A stretch of DNA of 64,000 nt from Tethya wilhelma. Its lineage: Eukaryota > Porifera > Demospongiae > Tethyida > Tethyidae. The stretch spans positions 329,461-393,460 of the forward strand of contig CAXIPT010000011.1 of the NCBI GenBank assembly GCA_964030475.1. The letters run 5' to 3'. Of this stretch, positions 57,379-64,000 are shown piece by piece. The notes beneath the pieces were generated by a model. That model was not told the DNA's origin and searched no databases. It worked only from the letters and a program-made list of their open reading frames with translations. A program made the position numbers and the translations under genes. Each line of letters opens with the position of its first letter. Position 1 is the first letter of the stretch.

Positions 57379-59871
57379 TCAAGAATTTGTTGAAGTTTGT
57401 ATGTCGTGAATTTGATAGTAGCAATCCTGTAAGATAGATATAAACAGGTACACATATGTCACATCTTTACTGAACATCCATTAGTCACTCTCCATGCTAA
57501 AGTCCATCTGGTTTGAGAATGCCACCGGAAGTGAAATAATGAGATTCATGCCATACTTTTTCTATGGGACAAAATAGCTAACTTTTGACTGGTAAGGCGT
57601 AGGAAGCTGGAAAAAAACACCAAAAGAACAGGGAGAACGAGCACTTTCCAATAGTGCTTGAAATTTTGAAATTGGTTGGATAATAAGAAAGTTTTTTCTA
57701 CCAGCATTCTCAAACCAAATAGACTTTAGCTAGCACCACTTACCCTTAGCTGTGACAGGAGGCCATTGTTGTTATCTTTCATGAGAGCTGTACCGGCAAA
57801 GTCTTGGATGTAGTGAATTTCGGAATAGAGGTACTTTACACTATAACAGCACATGTACAAAAGTCAGCATTACATCATGGTGATGTCATCATAAATAAAA
57901 GTCATTCTTACCGTGATTTGATAATGATGAAAGAAAAGAGTCCCTTAGGCACAATGTCTGGTTCTCTGTCGGAGCTCACAGACATCTCTCTTTCTAGCAT
58001 GTCACTGTGAGCGTCATGCTCAACTTGAACTTCGACCTCTTGAGCCTGTAGTGCCTGTTTCCATGGAAATATCAAACATTTATAACCAAGAAAATGGTTA
58101 TAAACGATTGTAACCAAGGAGAGACAATCTCCTCAGTAGCTAACTGACCAAAAGTCTTCTTAGTTCTCCATTTGCCTCTTCTACACAGAGCAGCTTGTTG
58201 ACTGGCGTGGTGTATTCACTGTAAAGAGAGATATTAGACGGCTATAGTTCACATGCACATCTTACAGCATCAGCTTCATGAACCAGCTAGGCCTAGCTTT
58301 TTATCACTGACTAAATAGCAGATAGAATAGAACTGAAACGTACTCAGCTAACGAAGGCTGAAACATCCTGACTTATGATTCTGCTATTTGCATTGCTCAA
58401 AATATTATTATCATAACATTATTATTATTGCTACTGAGTCAAGAATAGAAATGAGCCTGAAAGACTGACCATCCTTTACCTTATAGTGCTGAAGATGTGC
58501 ATGGCACTCTCGTGGTATCTGGTGAAGGTGTCATGTGACCTCTCACTTCCCAGAATGGCGCTGTCGTCACTTAGCTGAGGTCCTGACACACTCTTCCACT
58601 CTTCATAAAGGCTGTATTGGGGGACACAGCAATTAATACTCAATGGAGACAATATTAACTAACATCCCTATTGATTTACTTAAAACTAAACTATTAAATT
58701 TAGTTTACATAAGGTGGTTAGATAGCGTAGCTATTATGTTCTCGGCTACCAACCTATGGGATACTGATGGACAATAGGTTCAAGTCTGGGAGATGGGGAA
58801 TAAAATACGCAGTATATGAGGACTTGCTACATATACAAGAATCTAACACAACTAATGGTAGTATAATATGCATGTCAAAAAAAAAAAAAAAAAGAAAAAA
58901 ATCCTCCAGGTAACGTACTGTGATATCCCCAGTTGTTTGGCGAGTTCTTCGTCACTTATATCTGCCAGTCTTTCCATCAGCTCATTAAACCTGTCGTCTG
59001 TGTCCGAGTAGTGGACCTTGTAGAGCTCAAAGAGAGAGGGGAAGATGGAGGGAAGGATGATCGGGTAGAGCCAACAGGGGTCTGTGTTGGTGTGGAGCTC
59101 GAGGTAAGTTGTCTTCTTCACAGAATGTTTAGGTTTGAGCAAGAGACTGAGTTGAGATTTAGGTTTACTGTAGACACTAGCGTCAGTGGTGATCACACTG
59201 GGACAGTATCTCCTGTGAGGAAATGAATTAAGCAGGGTATTAAAACTGAAATTGAAACGAAACAAAATTAAGATAAAACTTAAATGGCATGATATGTCTA
59301 ACAGAATGGTTAGTTTAAGGATTATAACTCATCACTATTAATGGATACCAGGCTCCATGGAAAAAAAAAAGGCCAACGGGTTGATTAATTCAAGTAATTA
59401 AAACTCGCTGACACAGCAAATGCATATATAAAAAACAGCAGAAATTCTTTCTCTCACCTAACTAACTGATGCACTCGTGATGTAATGGAGTTAAGCTCTC
59501 CAATGGCATGAGGAAGAAGGTTCTTGTGAACTGCCAAACCAGAGTAGCTGTCCACAAAACACTTGGTAAGGGTGTTGACAAGAAGACCCAGTGGGTGGTC
59601 TATGGACTTGAACCCCTGCATAGAGAGATAGCATAATTATCAGCAGCACACCCTCACCCCCTCGCCCCTCATATACCTCCACTCTGCACACCACACACTC
59701 CTCGTCATCTTTGAGGTGGGCGTGGCAGTTCCTACAGCTGATGTCCATATCGGGGGAGGTCCCTATCTCAGAGAAGTCCATAGCAACAGCACTGTCCTCA
59801 TCACTGACACTGAGAGACTGGGTACTGGTGGTAATGTTGGAGTGACACACACTCACCTAGAGGGAGGGAGG

Positions 59872-59936
<65 letters not shown>

Positions 59937-61774
59937 GAGGTGCACGTGGACAATTATTTAGCTAGTTTATTACGAAGCTTTTAAAGAATACACCAGAAAC
60001 TGAATATACGATTATAACTTTCTTTCACTATGAAAGTTAATCCTAATCTATGATAGAACTAGTCATAAACTTTATTTATTTGTAAGTTCATGCAGATAGT
60101 AAAATTTAATTTACAATGAAGCAACTGTTAATGACAAACAGCAATGAAACAGAACTACCACTAGTGATCTCTTCTCACCATCTTCTCCAACATGGCCGTA
60201 CAACACTGGAAGAGGGAGTCCCACTTGGCATCTTGGACAAGAACGTTAGATCTTGGACTACCAATGTTCTGGGGAGGAAAGAAAGAAGACAACATCGTAA
60301 ACGAGATATCTCGACCAATGGCCACACAGCTGGTGTTACTTACCCTCTTCAGTGTCTCTCCAAATGTAAACGGTCCGGCATAGTAAAAGTTGTTCTGAGC
60401 TACTAGTATCCCAGCTCCATGGTATCTGTCATTCCTCCACATGCCAAGGTACTTCTCTGATCTAATGGAAGAACAAAGGTACATTATACCATGAACAATT
60501 CAAATTTGAAGGACTTAAAATTTAGAAAGAAGCAAATTAAGTTGGAAGGTACATTTTAGGGATAGTATTTTTGCCAGACTTTCTACAAGAAAAATATTTA
60601 GTATTGTATTAATGTAGGATAGGAGGATAAATCAAACTCTGAATTATAAATAAACCAAATCAAGTAAAAACAAAGTCAAAACTATTGCTACCTAGGACCA
60701 GACAACTCACACACACACATCCCTAGCCATGCAGCTAGCAACTCCGCTCACTTGATTGTGTTGTCATAGACACCATATCCTGCTCTCTTATCGGCCAGCC
60801 ACCCTCCGACATAGACACAGTTGATGCTCTTGTACTCCATGGTGCCATGTTGGTGTCTCCTCCCCATGTGCCACCAGCCTGTGTAGACACTGAGGTCAGA
60901 GTACATCATCTCTCCAAACCCTTCCATCATTCCATCCTGCCATTGGCCAGTGTAGCTGCGTTTGTGGCGATCGCTCAACCATAACATTGTACCAGAGCTA
61001 AAGGATTGTGTGTGTGTGTGTGTATATTGTGTGCATGTGTTAAAAAGAAACTTTATTCAATTCATGTGTGTGTGTGTATATGTATGTGTGTATATACTGT
61101 GCATGCGTAAAAAAGAAATTTTATTGTAAATTTTGTGTGTGTGTGTGTGAAGGCACAATAACAACACCATTGAATGGGGATTATTTACATGCAGTACATG
61201 TACCAGGAAACCTACACTACTATAGTTGTAGGTTTTCAACATAACACTGACCACCATGGACATGTATGGCTACAGAGAGCTAGTGGTTGCCAGGGACAGT
61301 AGGTCAGTCAGGTTTATAGTAGGGGAAACAAAACACATGATAATACACTCTTGATAATATGCTTGTATGCTATTAAAATTTTATACACTTTCAAAAGAAA
61401 GCCATGTGTGTGTGTTAATTGCTGAAGTCTGTCCACTAAAATGGCACAGCCAGACAAGTACCCCTTGTAAGAGTCAACAGAGCCCAACCAAAGGTGATGG
61501 ATGGTCCACTGACACACAGCACTAGCTGAAATGGTATAGAAATTATGCCTATCAAACCCATTACATCACAATTCACTTTGGATATTGATGGATCTTTTTC
61601 ATCTTCAAAGTTAAATCAAAGATCTTATGCAACAATCTCAGCTAAGTTTTATGGGAGGTAAAGTATCTGTTGTATGTACATTAAGTAATGAATATTATGA
61701 TCTCTTACCCATGAAATTTCCCAAAGACAAACTCTCCATCGTATCTATCGCCAGTTGGCCACTTCATAGAGCCA

Positions 61775-61818
<44 letters not shown>

Positions 61819-63759
61819 CTGTGAGTGTTCATATAAAACTGCATGTACACATATATTATGTTTTTGTATTCTTTCTCTAAACATGCGCACATTATGCACA
61901 CACGTCCATTTCTAAACAAACTCCAGCTGCAAAAACATCCACCAATTCAAGAGCTAATGCTCCCTTTATAATTGAAACCATGGATACAAAATGTTCAGCT
62001 GTAGGCTAGCTATTCACAGTAACAACCACGGTCTATGGGACTGAAGCATGCTAGCTGGAACTGTAGAGTAACAAGCTAGATTAGTATCATTCAAAATGCT
62101 TGAAAAACTTGGACAATTGACATTCTTTGGGACTCTACTTACATTATTAAGCATCCATATTTCGACACACACAAAATACTCGAACTAGCAATATTTTCAT
62201 ATTAAAAAAGAATTACCAATACATGTACAGGAGCTAGCTACAACTACGACAGTGTGTGTGCATCACATGACACTCACATGATGTCTGTGCATCACATGAC
62301 ACTCACATGATGTGTGGCATGCCCATGTTCCATTTGCCAGTGTACGTGGCTCCCTTGAAGGTCTCGTGTTGTCTGTAGGTATACTCCACCTCTCTCACTG
62401 ACAGCCACTTGTCAAGGTCCTCGAGATTGGTCCAACTACTGCAAGGGGATGGGTGGATAGATGGGTGGACATTATCATAGAAATTTATGATATTCATGTT
62501 GTTATAGGCAACACCTTATCAATGTCCTAGTTAAGCTATTTTTGGTCTTCTACTGATCCATTAATAGGTATATCAAATTTAATAACTAATCTCATTAAAA
62601 TTCCAAATATATTTAGCTAATAACCTTGTAGATCTGTAGAAGTTTTGTTGACTTGATTTATTTCAGTTAGTGCATTTGTTGCCTGAAGCAAGCTTAAAGG
62701 AACTTGACAAAAATGACAAACTACAAGCTACTGTCCACATGTTTGGACCATAACGTCATACTTACACATAGCTGAGTGTTACAAACTAAAAGATCTGCTT
62801 GGATGAAGTTCCATGTTTTGTCTGTGTGTGGCAGAGCTGGTGTAAGAGTTCAAACCAAACCATCAAACAAAAAACAATATCAAGTCAAGTCCCATCAGGC
62901 CAGACTCACAGAAGAATGTTGATCTCTTTATGAGAGACAGAATCATCCAGTCTCCATTTTGACTGGTACATGGTTCTTCAAGGATCATTACCACTGATAT
63001 TACAGCTGCTTCCATAGTGACTACACTAAAAGTATTGACTAGCTAAGAGAACATATTAAAATTTTTTGTAAACTTTAGAAAGAGGATACAGCTGTACAGT
63101 CTTACTATGCTATGGACCATTGATAGTTTTGTATACATAAGTTGTTCCAAAAGTAAACAAGTGCATAGTTTGTACACATTCTTTGTCCAGGTCTCACAAC
63201 ATAATATACAGCTACCATAAATATTGATTTTATAGGAAGTACATAATTATTTATTACATATCAATATGCTCATATTCACTGAATCACACGTGTATTATAA
63301 TTATCATTTCCTATTAAACTAAATATGGTACACTCAAAATTAATGCTAATACTAAAGACTCTTGAATCATCCTACAACTATCACAAGGGGAACATATTGA
63401 ACCCCCACAACAAGAGAAGCAGGAATGGAGGTTATGTCAAAGTTTGTAGGTTAGGGGTTTAGCTTCCTCATAGTCTATCGAGCTAGACCCATTTTTCGCC
63501 GTGTCAGTCATAGTGGAGCGACAAATAGGTCTAGCTCAATAGACCAGCTTTCTCACTATATAGCTGGTCTAACTTCAGTGGTGTGGTGGTTTATTAGTGG
63601 TTAGTACTAACTACTTTGCTCTAATTAACCACATACACCTCAAGCACAAGGAGTAAAATTGAATCTGGTTATCACCTGGCCTACCTACCTTGGTCTGTAG
63701 CTGCCACGGAAACGCAGCGACTGGGAAATGGCAATGGAGAGAGTCTGCATCCAATCAAT
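57379..63759 (-). CDS. ALS2: Alsin-like Rab5/Rho-family GEF, 3' part
   Basis: Minus-strand exons: 63759-63689, 62975-62910, 62438-62307, 61774-61709, 60997-60752, 60461-60344, 60268-60179, 59856-59677, 59615-59458, 59212-58919, 58611-58480, 58218-58149, 58054-57912, 57840-57744 and 57426-57379. The first gives the end of a PH-like region (DWMQTLSIAISQSLRFRG). MORN repeats follow (YTGKWNMGMPH, GDRYDGEFVFGKFHG, YTGQWQDGMMEGFGEMMYSD, YLGMWRNDRYHGAG). Then comes the VPS9 region: DHPLGLLVNTLTKCF, IFPSLFELYKVHYSD, LFSFIIIKSRVKYLYSEIHY, ending CYYQIHDIQTSTNS, as alsin ends in CYYQI. Alsin activates Rab5 on endosomes via VPS9. The RCC1-like and DH domains should lie beyond 64000. Exon 59677-59856 carries an extra CxxC..CxxC module. 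Low-complexity tracts split several introns. Confidence 0.85.
57497..57729. mobile_element. MITE with CTAAAGTCCATCTGGTTTGA termini, copy 2
   Basis: CTAAAGTCCATCTGGTTTGA..GAATGC left and GCATTCTCAAACCAAATAGA..CTTTAG right. It sits in the last ALS2 intron; the duplicate ALS2 copy at 52.9 kb lacks it (sequence passes from CCATCAGTCACC to CAAGCTAGCTACC), giving an empty site. Confidence 0.82.
63471..63545. repeat. TAGTCTATCGAGC inverted-repeat element, copy
   Basis: TAGTCTATCGAGCTAGACCC pairs with GGTCTAGCTCAATAGACCA across an interior shared with 887-990 (GTGTCAGTCATAG). Just downstream of an ALS2 exon donor in the intron. Confidence 0.75.
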
Positions 63760-64000
63760 CTGTAAAGGAATTAATAATTATTAATAGCAACATCAACATG
63801 ATGGAACATTGAGGTAACTTGAATATCATGCCGGCCCATTTCACTTAACAACTAATGCAGCTAAGATGCTTGACATTCTTTACTAAAATGAACAACCTAA
63901 AGTATTCAACCAAAAATTCAGTCCCTCTCTCTTTCTCTCTTTCTCTTTTAACTCCCAATGAAGTAATGCATGCAAGGACGTGTGTAGCTAATGCTGTGTA

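Noticed and set aside
61430..61530. Possible extra ALS2 exon (QWTIHHLWLGSVDSYKGYLS)
   Set aside because: Flanking MORN exons join directly and in phase without it, and its splice borders are weak.

Overview
The window is eukaryotic and intron-rich, and its genes are recognisably animal. Readable orthologues or paralogues are an ANKIB1-type RBR ubiquitin ligase, tandem GALNS-type sulfatases, a cytosolic sulfotransferase, WDTC1 (a CUL4-DDB1 receptor), the splicing/nuclear-speckle protein SON, the phospholipase DDHD1 and alsin (ALS2). Compact genes with short AT-rich introns, many small inverted-repeat elements, diverse TKL-like kinases and haplotype-like duplications suggest a non-bilaterian animal, most likely a demosponge of the Amphimedon kind. 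That assignment is inference; no rRNA or mitochondrial marker is present.

Layout. 1-0.53 kb: exons of a HELZ2/ZNFX1-type SF1 helicase. 0.64-3.7 kb: 3' half of an ANKIB1-like gene, with a gluconokinase exon and a kinase exon lodged inside it. 4.3-12.7 kb: two tandem GALNS-like genes separated by a 1,552-base run of A that stands in for missing sequence. 12.9-13.5 kb (minus) and 19.9-20.25 kb (plus): two halves of one sulfotransferase, split by an inversion or inverted misjoin. 13.6-16.7 kb: WDTC1. 21.9-30.1 kb: a duplicated block in which broken WDTC1 copies (minus) alternate with ricin-type lectin genes (plus). 30.1-32.6 kb: repeats and a WDTC1 exon fragment. 32.6-39.2 kb (minus): SON. 39.5-49.7 kb (plus): DDHD1, sharing a short head-to-head promoter with SON. 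50.0-57.0 kb (minus): a cluster of kinase-OTU fusion genes and fragments, interleaved with a duplicate of the ALS2 3' exons. 57.4-63.8 kb (minus): ALS2, running off the right edge.

The most unusual content is the kinase-OTU cluster. Two intronless genes encode a TKL/RIP-like kinase domain fused to an A20-type OTU domain. In both, the catalytic-cysteine position of the OTU is substituted (Asn or Ser), and in one the kinase HRD motif has become HCN. They look like signalling proteins made of an enzyme or pseudoenzyme kinase joined to a pseudo-deubiquitinase.

A second theme is structural disorder. Nearly every single-base 'n' lies inside a microsatellite or homopolymer, or at a chimeric joint, and exons are missing, duplicated or foreign around it. 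Several apparent rearrangements may therefore be assembly artefacts or collapsed haplotypes rather than biology; they are reported with that caution.
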